Below are positions 1 to 8,908 of a DNA stretch of 64,000 nt, piece after piece (the first letter of the stretch is position 1; every line of letters begins with the position of its first letter). The stretch is from NCBI GenBank assembly GCA_031261985.1, contig JAISIR010000007.1:62001-126000 (forward strand). The letters are read 5' to 3'. The stretch is from Clostridiales bacterium. Its GTDB lineage: Bacteria > Bacillota > Clostridia > Monoglobales > WRBX01. The translations under genes and the position numbers were made by a program. The notes under the pieces are model-generated. The model saw nothing but the letters and a program-made list of their open reading frames with translations. It ran no database searches and was not told where the DNA came from.

Positions 1-186
1 GTTAAGATGATAAAAAAAGGTACGAAACATATAATGCTTGGGCATTTAAGCACCGAGAATAACCTGCCTAAGCTTGCGTATGAAACGGTTAAGAATGCGC
101 TAGAGAATGCTGGAGCGACGGTGGGCGATGATGTTTTGCTAGATGTGGCTAATAGGAACGAGCCGAGTAAGAGGATGATAGCGTAA
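1..186 (+). CDS. walJ: C-terminal end of a WalJ/YycJ-like MBL-fold hydrolase (partial)
   Basis: The window opens inside a reading frame that runs 61 codons to a TAA at 184-186. The peptide contains GHLSTENNLP followed by LAYETVKNAL, the closing signature of YycJ/WalJ, a metallo-beta-lactamase-fold hydrolase that in Bacillus belongs to the WalRK (cell-wall two-component) operon. Only the last helix and strand are present; the metal-binding HxHxDH region lies outside the window. A strong terminator follows directly, so it is probably the last gene of its operon. The family call rests on this short C-terminal motif alone. Confidence 0.62.
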   Translation, partial: VKMIKKGTKHIMLGHLSTENNLPKLAYETVKNALENAGATVGDDVLLDVANRNEPSKRMIA

Positions 187-208
187 AAGCAAATGATTAA
201 TTAACGAA

Positions 209-246
209 AAAACTTTTAGCCGAAACTAAAAGTTTTATTTTTTTAG
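209..246. terminator. Bidirectional intrinsic terminator between walJ and spoIIE
   Basis: An 11-bp perfect stem (209-219 with 226-236) and a six-base loop are followed by a T-run on the plus strand. The minus strand also reads into a T-run after the stem. It can serve both the walJ-like gene and the convergent spoIIE gene. Confidence 0.85.
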
Positions 247-295
247 AAATCATCTGTTTTGCATTTATTATTAATTACTAATTACTAATTATTAA

Positions 296-2227
296 TCATC
301 CTTCGTCTTTTACTTTGGCGACCACCACGGTTACATCGTCTACACTTTCGTTATAAACTTCTGCCTGCTGCAAAATATCATTCATCATGTTTTGCGGCGT
401 CATTCCATTTAAATCTAAGCTGCTTAAATATCCTGCAATCCAAGGGGTTTGCGGGTTTTCTGCGCCGTCCGATACCATTATAACATAATCGCCATCGTCT
501 ACATATGTTGTGCGCGTTTCTATATCTGCATCGCCAAGTATGCCAACGGGGAGCGATGTTGAGGGGATTTGTTCGACCACGTTCTCGCGCTGGCGGACGA
601 TATAGCTTGTGTTAGCGCCTGTTTTGATAAACTCTGCCCTACCGTTAAATAGGTCGATAACTAAAACATCGGCGGTGGCATACGCATCTTCGCGCTCTTT
701 TAGCATTAATACAGAATTAACCAGCTCCATTGTTTTAAGCCTGTCGATGCCTGCTTTTAAGAAGCGTTGAGCTAAATCGACGGTTGCATTTGAATACTTA
801 TTAGCGCACTCGCCTATGCCCATTCCGTCGGATATAGCAATTATATACTTGCCGTCGTCCATGTATCTAAAACTAAAGGTGTCGCCGCACACATCTTGGC
901 TTTGTGCGCGCATGCTTTGACCTGTGACCTCTACTTTAAGCCTAGGGCATTCGACCAATCGTAATTTATGCCTGCCTAGTGAATCTAGAGTGTCGCTTGC
1001 TAACTCGAACGGACGTTTTAGTACTTGATTGACCACAGCCATAACGCTATCTACACTTGCTAAGTTGTTAGAGCGCAACGTTATATTGACCTCGTATTGC
1101 TCTTGAGAGTTTTGCACCACAACGACGCTGCTATGCCTTACGCCGCTTACAATTAACTCGCCCGATAGCTCGGCATCGAGTGCGGGGTTAAACTCTACAT
1201 CGCAATCGGCTTTGCGTGCTAAGCTGCCAAAGTTGGATATAACGCCAATGTTAGAGTTATTATCGTTTGCCGCGCTTATATGCCCTAACCTTGCTATGTT
1301 CTCGCTGACTGTTCGAGAGTCGCTAATTTTAGTGATATAGCTACTTGTGTTTGTTGCGGTGTCGAAAGAATCGGCTAATTGGTTATAGCTTACTTTATTG
1401 CCGAACCTGCCACTGGCTGCGGTGCGTGTAGGGATAGTATTTCGCACCACTATAGGGCGATTGGCGCGCCGCTTTTTATACTCGTCGTTAAGTGCCTCTT
1501 TTAGCTTGGTAAAGCGAATGCAACTTTTGGTGAAGTAATCGGGGAAGTCCTCGTACACAGCCTCGCCAAACTCCTCATACACAGGCAGAAGCTTAGATAG
1601 TGCATCGAAGGTGGAGTTGTAGTTTTTTTGCCAGCACTCATCGTTTCTTGCACAACGACGGCATACTTTATTGCTTATGCTCTCTACAATTGGCAGACCC
1701 TCGCCGCTTTGTACCACGCCTATATTATTGAAGATTTTTGCCCATTCTTCTTTAAAATTGCATTTTTTGCCATTCCATAGAAGCAATGTCATCTCTCTAA
1801 AGTTGCGCAGCGCGTACGAGCCAAAACCTATTAAAACGCACTCTAGAGGAAGCATAAGGCTATCGTACAAATTAAAGCCTAGTGCGAATATGTAGATGGT
1901 GCCAGATATCATTAACGCGGTGGAAAGTGCCAATGGCTCTAGGCTATCTTTTTGCGAGATGGTAACGCCAGCGTACTCGATTACCTCGCGGATTACCATA
2001 TACAAAACCAGCGCGACAATGTATTTGGTAGCTGCTATGCCAAGCGATGTGCTAAGCACGCCAACTGTCACGCAAAGAGCGACGAGTTTTGCAAACTTTC
2101 CTTTTTTATAGATTGCACCATAAATTATCAGTCCAAAAGGTGCAAGCGTGTCGAAAATTACAATATGCGAAGCAAAAGCTATTATCGCACATAATGCTAA
2201 ACGGAACCAAACAAGTTTTTTTGTCAT
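296..2227 (-). CDS. spoIIE: Stage II sporulation protein E, PP2C-type phosphatase
   Basis: This is the 643-residue SpoIIE family protein, a membrane serine phosphatase that dephosphorylates SpoIIAA to release sigma-F in the forespore and also interacts with FtsZ. Residues 1 to about 150 hold roughly five or six hydrophobic segments. A cytoplasmic linker follows with a Cys cluster (CRRCARNDEC, about residues 193-202). The C-terminal 220 residues are the PP2C domain, with the metal-binding motifs ISDGMGIGE and MVSDGAENP. B. subtilis SpoIIE is about 830 residues with about ten membrane spans, so the membrane part here is clearly shorter. The start has a GGAAGTG Shine-Dalgarno. No sigma-A-like promoter was recognised. 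ftsZ lies 34 kb away in this window. Confidence 0.95.
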   Translation of the reverse strand: MTKKLVWFRLALCAIIAFASHIVIFDTLAPFGLIIYGAIYKKGKFAKLVALCVTVGVLSTSLGIAATKYIVALVLYMVIREVIEYAGVTISQKDSLEPLALSTALMISGTIYIFALGFNLYDSLMLPLECVLIGFGSYALRNFREMTLLLWNGKKCNFKEEWAKIFNNIGVVQSGEGLPIVESISNKVCRRCARNDECWQKNYNSTFDALSKLLPVYEEFGEAVYEDFPDYFTKSCIRFTKLKEALNDEYKKRRANRPIVVRNTIPTRTAASGRFGNKVSYNQLADSFDTATNTSSYITKISDSRTVSENIARLGHISAANDNNSNIGVISNFGSLARKADCDVEFNPALDAELSGELIVSGVRHSSVVVVQNSQEQYEVNITLRSNNLASVDSVMAVVNQVLKRPFELASDTLDSLGRHKLRLVECPRLKVEVTGQSMRAQSQDVCGDTFSFRYMDDGKYIIAISDGMGIGECANKYSNATVDLAQRFLKAGIDRLKTMELVNSVLMLKEREDAYATADVLVIDLFNGRAEFIKTGANTSYIVRQRENVVEQIPSTSLPVGILGDADIETRTTYVDDGDYVIMVSDGAENPQTPWIAGYLSSLDLNGMTPQNMMNDILQQAEVYNESVDDVTVVVAKVKDEG

Positions 2228-2327
2228 TAGTCACACTTCCAATTACCATTTTCTTCCAATTATACACCTATTAAAAATAAATGTGTGTTGAAATATGTCG
2301 TCAAAATAAAAAAAACTTTCGACAAAT

Positions 2328-2402
2328 TTAACGAAAATTTAACAAAGATTTAACATAAAGGGCGAAAAAGCCATTGAAATTAGGGATTTTTTATGGTATA
2401 AT
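2328..2402 (+). promoter_or_regulatory. Triple Pho-box-like direct repeat plus sigma-A promoter
   Basis: TTAACG (2328), TTAACA (2339) and TTAACA (2350) are spaced exactly 11 bp apart. After 18 bp comes a -35 TTGAAA (2374-2379), then a 17-bp spacer and TATAAT (2397-2402). The same architecture recurs elsewhere in the window. TTAACA repeats with an 11-bp period are the known binding pattern of PhoP in Firmicutes; the assignment to PhoP is inference. Confidence 0.8.
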
Positions 2403-2408
2403 ATAAAT

Positions 2409-2505
2409 ATAAACAAAAGGGGAGCAATTAAATAAGTTCCAATTAGTAGTAGAATTATTTAATCCTTAAATAAAAAAGCAATTGCCGAAACAATTGCTTT
2501 TTTTA
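2409..2505 (+). ncRNA. Candidate short noncoding transcript between spoIIE and dacF
   Basis: The strong promoter at 2374-2402 is followed by about 95 nt with no start codon and then an intrinsic terminator. The stretch has a Shine-Dalgarno-like AAAGGGGAG at about 2417 but only a TAA nearby. It includes a short inverted repeat (ATTAAATAA with TTATTTAAT) before the terminator stem at 2472-2484/2491-2503. It could be a small RNA, a transcription-attenuating leader for the D,D-carboxypeptidase gene 75 bp further on, or the remains of a deleted gene. Confidence 0.45.
2472..2505 (+). terminator. Intrinsic terminator before the carboxypeptidase gene
   Basis: A 13-bp stem (2472-2484 with 2491-2503), six-base loop CCGAAA and T-run. 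It would end the transcript from the promoter at 2374-2402 unless read through. Confidence 0.85.
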
Positions 2506-2578
2506 ATGGGGAAATTTTGCATTATTAAATCTTTGCTTGCATAAAATACTATCGAACACTAATTAGGAGGTTTTTTAA

Positions 2579-3757
2579 TTGAAGAAGATGATATCTGCAT
2601 TTTTAATTATGAATATATTTGTTTCTATATTTTTTGCATGCCCAATTATTGCTAAAGAGGAGGCGAGTGCGCCTTCTGCGACGGCAGCACAGCCTAGCAT
2701 AGAGCTTACATCAAAAGGTGCGACGTTGATTGAGGCATCTACCGGTAAAGTTTTATTTGCTAAAAATGCTGATGAGAGGATGCCGATTGCAAGTGTTACT
2801 AAGGTAATGACCATGTTACTTATAATGGAAGCTATGGATAATAATACTTTTACATTGGACACGCAGATAAGTGTTTCTAAAGAAGCTGCCGAGATGGGTG
2901 GCTCGCAAGTGTACTTAGAGCCAGGCGAGATAATGTCTGCCCATGATATGCTAAAGGCTATCGCAGTTGCATCGGGGAATGATGCTGCCTATGCAATGGC
3001 GGAGTATATAAGTGGTAGCGAGGCGGATTTTGTTAGTTTAATGAATGCGCGCGCCAAAGAGCTTGGTATGAAGAACACTCAGTTTATCAATTGCAACGGA
3101 TTAGACGAAGATGGGAAGGAAGGGTATTCGTCGGCGGGTGATGTAGCTATTATGAGCCGCGAATTACTTAAGCATTCTAAAATTTTAGAGTATACCAAGA
3201 TATGGATGGATTCGCTTAGGGGTGGCGAGTTTCAGCTGGCTAATACTAATAAATTAATACATTCGTATAGTGGGGCAACTGGGCTTAAAACGGGGTCGAC
3301 AACTAAGGCTAAGTATTGCTTATCGGCTAGTGCGGTTAAAGATGACATGAACTTAATTGCGGTTGTGCTTGGGGCGGAGACATCTGACGATAGGTTTGAC
3401 GAGGCGAAGAAGTTATTAGATTATGGGTTTGCGGGATATACACTTGTGGTACCTTCGATTCAAAACGCTTCTGTGAAGGTTACAAAAGGGGAAATTGAGC
3501 AATTGAGCCTTAATGCAGAGGGTAATGGAGCGGCGGTTATACCTAAGAACCAAAAGAATAATATAGAAGAAGTTATTAGTATTCCCAACAAAGTTAAAGC
3601 GCCTATTAAAGCGGGCGATTTAGTTGGTAAAATAGACTATAAATCGGGCGATAAGATAGTTGCTAGCAGTGATTTAACAGCTAGTAAAGATGTTGAGAAA
3701 ATTAATTTTTGGCAGATGATAGGGAAGATGATAAAAAGGCTTGTGGAGTTTGGGTGA
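2579..3757 (+). CDS. dacF: D-alanyl-D-alanine carboxypeptidase (DacF/PBP5 type)
   Basis: A secreted penicillin-binding protein of the S11 peptidase family that trims the terminal D-Ala from peptidoglycan stem peptides. Residues 1-25 form a signal peptide. The active-site triad is complete: SVTK at 72-75 (nucleophile Ser72), SGN at 132-134 and KTGS at 237-240. The C-terminal half holds the beta-rich PBP5_C domain, and the protein ends in a basic amphipathic helix (MIGKMIKRLVEFG) suited to membrane association. It uses a TTG start with AGGAGG eight bases upstream. At 392 residues it has the usual length. DacF is sporulation-linked in Bacillus, but DacA/DacB-type roles cannot be excluded. Confidence 0.9.
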   Translation: MKKMISAFLIMNIFVSIFFACPIIAKEEASAPSATAAQPSIELTSKGATLIEASTGKVLFAKNADERMPIASVTKVMTMLLIMEAMDNNTFTLDTQISVSKEAAEMGGSQVYLEPGEIMSAHDMLKAIAVASGNDAAYAMAEYISGSEADFVSLMNARAKELGMKNTQFINCNGLDEDGKEGYSSAGDVAIMSRELLKHSKILEYTKIWMDSLRGGEFQLANTNKLIHSYSGATGLKTGSTTKAKYCLSASAVKDDMNLIAVVLGAETSDDRFDEAKKLLDYGFAGYTLVVPSIQNASVKVTKGEIEQLSLNAEGNGAAVIPKNQKNNIEEVISIPNKVKAPIKAGDLVGKIDYKSGDKIVASSDLTASKDVEKINFWQMIGKMIKRLVEFG

Positions 3758-3778
3758 TATAAAACCGATAATATGTAA

Positions 3779-3815
3779 TAGAAGAATGCAAGGATTTGCA
3801 TTCTTCTATTTTTTT
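3779..3815 (+). terminator. Intrinsic terminator after dacF
   Basis: A 13-bp perfect stem (3779-3791 with 3796-3808), four-base loop, then seven T. Confidence 0.92.
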
Positions 3816-3820
3816 GTGCT

Positions 3821-4111
3821 TTAGTTCTCGATTATCTTTTCAATTAAATCTATCATATAGGGGATATCGGAGTCTGCGCCGTTAGTATTTAGCCATAAAT
3901 CAAATAATCTCTTTAAGATTTCGGGAGTTTTTAAGATGGCTTTTTCCTGCGCCCCTGTCCATGGATTGCTTAATATAACTCCTGCAAAATCTTCATAAGT
4001 TTGAATCTCAAAGGCGCTATCGAAAATTTTAAGCTTATCTTGACGCATCTTAATGCGCTTAAAGTCTGCTAATTCTTTTTCTATCTTTTTTTGTATTAGA
4101 ATATCGTTCAT
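3821..4111 (-). CDS. Small DUF3848-like protein
   Basis: A 96-residue, mostly helical, soluble protein. The pattern of a DAAYEI-like segment (here DSAFEIQTYEDF), then a leucine-rich helix and a closing WLNT...YMIDLIEKIIE resembles the small DUF3848 proteins common in Clostridia, but I recognise it only loosely. I chose the ATG at 4109-4111 because GGGGCG lies six bases upstream; the in-frame ATG 27 bases earlier has no ribosome binding site. It stands alone between two genes on the other strand. Function unknown. Confidence 0.55.
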   Translation of the reverse strand: MNDILIQKKIEKELADFKRIKMRQDKLKIFDSAFEIQTYEDFAGVILSNPWTGAQEKAILKTPEILKRLFDLWLNTNGADSDIPYMIDLIEKIIEN

Positions 4112-4285
4112 TTTTAGCGCCCCGTTTTTAACATACAAAATATGATAATTTATAATTTCATCATATAATATATGATACTATATAAAATTTGTCTTGTCAA
4201 TAGTTTTACCAAAATTTTGAATTTTATGACATCGCCCTTCAACCATAAACATATTTTTGCATATATTAGTAAGAGGTGATATCAA

Positions 4286-5359
4286 GTGATTAGTATTAGC
4301 TTATGTATGATTGTTAAAAACGAGGAAGAAGTTTTAGAGAAGTGCCTTGATTCTGTGCGTGATATTGCAGATGAGATTATAATAGTAGACACAGGGTCGA
4401 CTGATAATACTAAGGAAATTGCAAGGAAGTTCACCGATAAGATTTATGATTTTAAATGGATAGATGATTTTGCTGCTGCGAGAAATTATTCGTATAGCAA
4501 AGCAACAAAAGAATATATTATGTGGTTAGATGCTGATGATTATTTTAAAGAAGAAGACAGGGAGAAATTATTGCATCTTAAAAAAACGCTTAAAAATAGC
4601 GTTAAATCTGTTATGTTTAAGTATCATTACTCGTCGGATAAAGACGGTAACCCGACACTTACTTTTATGCGTGAGCGGCTTAGCAAACGAGCTGAAAATT
4701 ATAGGTGGGTGGAGCCGATTCACGAATATTTAGACACAAATGGGCATGAGATGTTGACGGATATTGCGGTTACACATAATCGCCCAGATAAAAATGATAG
4801 TGATAGGAACTTACGAATTTTTGAAAAAAATATAGCTGATGACAAGCAGCTTTCGGCGCGTGGGACTTACTATTATGCGCGTGAGTTGTATAATCATGGC
4901 AGGTATGACGAGGCGAAGACGCAATTCGAGAAGTTTTTGGATGAGAGGCAGGGGTGGTATGAGGATAACATAAATGCGTGTCATTTGCTTGCGTCTTGCT
5001 ATGCGTTTGAGGAAGATTGGTTTAAGGCGTTGCAATCTGCCATGCGAAGTTTTGTTTATGATGTTCCGCGTGGCGAGTTGTGTTGCGATATTGGGAATAT
5101 ATATCAAAAGAATAAAGATTACGAGAAAGCGTTGTTTTGGTACAAAATTGCCGCTGGGTTAGATTTGCCTAAGGGAACAATTGGGTTTGTAAATAGTGAT
5201 AGCTATAATTATACTCCGTTGCTTGAAGCGTGCGTATGCCTAGATAAATTAGGGCGCAAAAAAGAGGCTGCCGAGTATAACGAGCGCGCGGCAGCGTTTA
5301 AGCCAGAGAGTAAGGCTGTTAAGCAAAATAGGGAGTACTTTGAGTCGCTAAAAGAGTGA
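4286..5359 (+). CDS. Family 2 glycosyltransferase with C-terminal TPR-like repeats
   Basis: Residues 1-110 form a GT-A fold: SLCMIVKNEE, the nucleotide-binding IIVDTGSTDNT, and the metal-binding DADD in MWLDADDYF near residue 80. Residues from about 180 onward are helical and fit tetratricopeptide-like pairs (for example YYARELYNHGRYDEA and KDYEKALFWYKIA). The same domain order occurs in SunS-like and WaaE-like transferases. These decorate peptides, proteins or glycans from sugar nucleotides. Start is GTG with AGAGGTGAT upstream. It converges on the spoVB-like gene with only six bases between them. The acceptor is unknown. Confidence 0.88.
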   Translation: MISISLCMIVKNEEEVLEKCLDSVRDIADEIIIVDTGSTDNTKEIARKFTDKIYDFKWIDDFAAARNYSYSKATKEYIMWLDADDYFKEEDREKLLHLKKTLKNSVKSVMFKYHYSSDKDGNPTLTFMRERLSKRAENYRWVEPIHEYLDTNGHEMLTDIAVTHNRPDKNDSDRNLRIFEKNIADDKQLSARGTYYYARELYNHGRYDEAKTQFEKFLDERQGWYEDNINACHLLASCYAFEEDWFKALQSAMRSFVYDVPRGELCCDIGNIYQKNKDYEKALFWYKIAAGLDLPKGTIGFVNSDSYNYTPLLEACVCLDKLGRKKEAAEYNERAAAFKPESKAVKQNREYFESLKE

Positions 5360-5365
5360 GGAGGG

Positions 5366-6946
5366 TTACACTAGCCTCAATTTCTTTAAGACGGGCAGGA
5401 TTTTCTCGCCATGGGGGAGCATATAGATATCCTCGGCGGTAATGGCTTTAAAAGCGAAGATGCTAATGAAATACGCAAACGCGGCGGCGATGATGGTTAG
5501 AATTGTCGCCCCTTTTAATGGGAAGGCGTTGGATATAAGTATAGACTGAATGCCAAAAGCGACAATGGCAAGCACTATGTTTGCCATAAGGGGGCGAAGG
5601 ACGAGAGCGTTCCAACGTGGAGCAAGCTCGGCGACGCGGAAGACGCTGACTAGGCTAAGGGATATTATAATGAAGTAACAAATGTCGGTTGCGATTGGTA
5701 CAATGGTGATTCCGTAAACAGGGATAAGAGTATAGTTGAGGATTAATTTAACCGCACCGCCGATTGCCATGTATATAACAGGCAGCTTGGTTTTGCCATA
5801 GGCTTGAAGTGTGCCAGTGGTTACCTGGAGCAGGGATATAAACAAAGTAGATGGCGCTAAAATTTGTAACAATGTAACGGTTATATCCGAGGGCGATGTG
5901 TATATAGTCCTTAAAATTCCGTTAGCAGTTATGGCGAAGCCAATGGTGCAGGCTAGCCCTAGGATAAAGGTAAAACGCAGGCAATTTTCGACGACTACTT
6001 TGGCGTTATTTTTGTGGTTTTGTGCGATTGCGCTGGCAATAGCGGGGACGAGGCAGATGGCAAGTGGCTGAATCACCGTGACGGGTAGCTGAAAAATGGG
6101 TATAACAAAGCCAGAATATGCGCCATAAAGTGAGCTGGCGGCGGTCTCGGTTACTCCTACTATTTGCTGCAGGCGGTTTTGAATGGTAAAGGTATCGATT
6201 AGCGAGGTAATGCTAGAAATGCAGGCGCTTAATGTAATTGGGACGGTTAGGAATAATAGCTCTTTAAAAATTGAACTAGATGGGCGTGCGTGACCCATGA
6301 TGCGTTCGCGTTTGCGGAAGAGATACGTGATGAACAAAACAATCATTCCAGCGGCGGCGCCACACACAACGCCATAAACCGCGCCGGCGGCTGCGAACTC
6401 GACACCTGATGGCATAAGGCTTTTGGCTAAGATGTATCCTATTAGTAGTTTGCCCAAGGCTTCTAAAACTCCGCTTATTGCAGTGGGTGTCATGTTTTGC
6501 ATGCCTTGGAAGTATCCGCGGAAGGCGGACATAACAGCAACGTACACGACGGCGGGGGCTATTCCTAAAATGGCGTAAGAAGCGCGTGAGTTGCTAAGTG
6601 TTGAGGCAAGCCACGAGCTGGCGAAGAACATTACGGAAGTTCCGATTCCGCCGATTATTAATAAGACGATTAATGATATGCGAAAGATTTTTTTGACCTC
6701 GTGGGTATTATTCCGTGCGACGTTCTCGGCGACCATTTTGCTTATGGCGACGGGGAAGCCAGATGTGGCGATGATGAACATGAATATGTAAATTTGATAG
6801 GCAGAGTTAAAAATGCCCATTCCGTCGTCGCCAATTAAGTTGGCTAGTGGAATTTTAAAGAATGCGCCGATTATTTTGGTTATTATGTTGGCGATGGCAA
6901 GGATTAACGCGCCTTTTATAAACGAATTTTTTAAGCTTTTTGACAT
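5366..6946 (-). CDS. spoVB: SpoVB-like polysaccharide/lipid II flippase (MOP superfamily)
   Basis: A 526-residue integral membrane protein with about 14 hydrophobic segments. The N-terminus (KGALILAIANIITKIIGAFF, then SAYQIYIFMFIIATSGFPVA) is typical of the SpoVB/MurJ/YtgP branch of the MOP exporters. SpoVB is needed for spore cortex synthesis and is thought to flip lipid-linked peptidoglycan precursors. Paralogues such as YtgP/MurJ/YkvU cannot be excluded from sequence alone. An AGGAG lies ten bases before the ATG. No terminator is visible between it and the convergent glycosyltransferase gene. Confidence 0.85.
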   Translation of the reverse strand: MSKSLKNSFIKGALILAIANIITKIIGAFFKIPLANLIGDDGMGIFNSAYQIYIFMFIIATSGFPVAISKMVAENVARNNTHEVKKIFRISLIVLLIIGGIGTSVMFFASSWLASTLSNSRASYAILGIAPAVVYVAVMSAFRGYFQGMQNMTPTAISGVLEALGKLLIGYILAKSLMPSGVEFAAAGAVYGVVCGAAAGMIVLFITYLFRKRERIMGHARPSSSIFKELLFLTVPITLSACISSITSLIDTFTIQNRLQQIVGVTETAASSLYGAYSGFVIPIFQLPVTVIQPLAICLVPAIASAIAQNHKNNAKVVVENCLRFTFILGLACTIGFAITANGILRTIYTSPSDITVTLLQILAPSTLFISLLQVTTGTLQAYGKTKLPVIYMAIGGAVKLILNYTLIPVYGITIVPIATDICYFIIISLSLVSVFRVAELAPRWNALVLRPLMANIVLAIVAFGIQSILISNAFPLKGATILTIIAAAFAYFISIFAFKAITAEDIYMLPHGEKILPVLKKLRLV

Positions 6947-7020
6947 ATAAGTTAGTCTCCTAATTTTATATTCTACAAAATTTAGTTTACTACTTATATA
7001 TTATAATAAAAAAAATAAAA

Positions 7021-7293
7021 TTACAAGTGTTTTATGTATAAATTTTGATATTTTTTTTGCAATTTCTGCAGAATGATTAAAGTATCGTCGGTAGAGCCTG
7101 AATCTTCGACTATAACACTATTATACTTGCGCACAATTTTTTTGATATCATATTCGATTTTATCCATATTATTATATGTTTGGATGGTAATTATTTTGTT
7201 GCTAATATTGCCTTGGTTGTTTGGCGATATATTCGATGTGAAAATTACCATTATAAAGGAAAGAATAATTATAGTTGTAATTATTAGAATCAT
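7021..7293 (-). CDS. Small membrane-anchored protein with a glycosyltransferase-like motif
   Basis: A 90-residue protein with one N-terminal membrane helix (about residues 3-21). A short soluble part follows, with VIVEDSGSTDDTLIILQKL, which resembles the nucleotide-binding strand-loop-helix of GT2 enzymes. It lacks the rest of the GT-A fold and any DxD, so it cannot be a working transferase. The chosen ATG (7291-7293) has a perfect AAGGAGG nine bases upstream. A TTG 33 bases earlier (7326) also has a fair AAGGAG and would give 101 residues. It is divergent from spoIVA, so a sporulation role is possible but only by position. Confidence 0.6.
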   Translation of the reverse strand: MILIITTIIILSFIMVIFTSNISPNNQGNISNKIITIQTYNNMDKIEYDIKKIVRKYNSVIVEDSGSTDDTLIILQKLQKKYQNLYIKHL

Positions 7294-7415
7294 GATTAGA
7301 TGCCTCCTTGACAAAAAGTGGTTCAATTAAAAATACTCCTTAATAAAATTTTATGTATAATTGCGCGAATGTGTTAATATATATTACTATCCAAAAGAAT
7401 AGGGAGGAATTGACT

Positions 7416-8894
7416 TTGGAAAAGTCTAATATATATGACGAAATTGCGTCGAGAACAAATGGAGATGTTTATATAGGTGTTGTAGGTCCTGTAAGGACCG
7501 GGAAATCTACCATGATTAAGAAGTTTATGGATAATTTAGTGATACCTAATATAACAGACGAGAACAAGAAAGAACGCGCGATTGATGAGCTTCCGCAAAG
7601 CGCGGCGGGTAAGACGATTATGACTACCGAGCCTAAGTTTGTGCCGAACGAGGCGGTAGAGGTAAATTTAAGTGATAACGCTAACCTTAAAATGCGAATG
7701 GTCGATTGTGTGGGGTATGTGATTCCGACGGCGACGGGGCATTTAGAGGGCAATGAAGAGCGAATGGTGCAGACGCCGTGGAGTGATGATGCGATGCCGT
7801 TTGCTAAGGCGGCAGAGATTGGTACCAAAAAAGTTATTACCGAGCATTCTACAATTGGGCTGGTGGTTACAAGCGATGGGACGATAACCGATATCCCGCG
7901 TGGTGATTACATACTAGCTGAGGAGAAGGTGGTCGACGAGCTAAAGGAGATTAACAAGCCGTTTGTTATTTTGCTAAATAGTGTTAACCCGATGTCTGAC
8001 CGCACGCAAGATTTAAGGCAACAGTTAGAAGAGAAGTATTGTGTGCCAGTAATGGCGCTATCGGTTGCCGATTTAAATCAGGAGCAGATAAACGAGATAA
8101 TCGAGCGGGTGCTGTTCGAGTTCCCGCTATCGGAAGTAGAGTTTGACATGCCAGCGTGGTTTGAATCGCTTGGCGAGGAGCATTGGTTGGTTAAATCGGT
8201 TGTCGATTCGGTTGTCGATGCTATGTGTGATTGCAATAAGATTCGTGAAGTGCGCAATGCGGTGGACAGGATAGGCGAGAATGAGAATATTGGTAAAATT
8301 TCGATTGCGGATATTGATTTATCGACGGGTAGCATTAAAGTTGAGATTAAACTTAAAGGCGAGATGTTCTATAGCATTTTGCAGGAGCTAACTGGGGTAG
8401 ATGTTTGCGACGATAGCTCGATGCTGAAGCTGTTTATCGATTATGCTAAGACGAAGCAAGAGTATGACAAGATTGCCATGGCACTAGATGAAGTTAAGGC
8501 GAAGGGGTATGGCATAGTTCAGCCGACTATTGATGAGCTGGTGTTAGAGGAGCCGGAAATTATTCGTCAAGGCAATAGATATGGTGTACGCTTGCGAGCA
8601 TCGGCACCTTCGATTCATATGATAAGAGCCGATATAGAAACCGAGGTAAACCCGATAGTGGGGACGGAAAAACAGAGCGAAGAGCTGGTTAATTATCTAC
8701 TGAATGAGTTTAATGATGAGCCGACTAAGATTTGGAGCTCGAATATCTTTGGAAAATCGTTGGATGAGCTGGTGAATGAAGGGTTACATAATAAATTAGA
8801 GAGAATGCCAGATGAAGCGCAATTTAAGTTGCAGGAGACGCTGACAAGGATTATAAATGAGGGTAGCGGCGGATTGATTTGTATAATCCTGTAG
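7416..8894 (+). CDS. spoIVA: Stage IV sporulation protein A, spore-coat ATPase
   Basis: SpoIVA hydrolyses ATP to polymerise into the basement layer on which the spore coat assembles, on the mother-cell side of the forespore membrane. Residues 24-32 carry the Walker A motif GPVRTGKST, followed by the TRAFAC-like core with MRMVDCVGY. Central and C-terminal domains complete the family length. I start the gene at TTG 7416, eight bases after AGGGAGG. This gives 492 residues, the length of B. subtilis SpoIVA; the longer frame back to 7353 has no ribosome binding site. A strong terminator follows at 9027. No sigma-E promoter could be called with confidence. Confidence 0.96.
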   Translation: MEKSNIYDEIASRTNGDVYIGVVGPVRTGKSTMIKKFMDNLVIPNITDENKKERAIDELPQSAAGKTIMTTEPKFVPNEAVEVNLSDNANLKMRMVDCVGYVIPTATGHLEGNEERMVQTPWSDDAMPFAKAAEIGTKKVITEHSTIGLVVTSDGTITDIPRGDYILAEEKVVDELKEINKPFVILLNSVNPMSDRTQDLRQQLEEKYCVPVMALSVADLNQEQINEIIERVLFEFPLSEVEFDMPAWFESLGEEHWLVKSVVDSVVDAMCDCNKIREVRNAVDRIGENENIGKISIADIDLSTGSIKVEIKLKGEMFYSILQELTGVDVCDDSSMLKLFIDYAKTKQEYDKIAMALDEVKAKGYGIVQPTIDELVLEEPEIIRQGNRYGVRLRASAPSIHMIRADIETEVNPIVGTEKQSEELVNYLLNEFNDEPTKIWSSNIFGKSLDELVNEGLHNKLERMPDEAQFKLQETLTRIINEGSGGLICIIL

Positions 8895-8908
8895 AAATAT
8901 GTTGAATT

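Noticed and set aside
7021..7326. A functional GT2 glycosyltransferase
   Set aside because: Only one motif of the fold is present, there is no DxD, and the protein is about one third of the minimum domain size.
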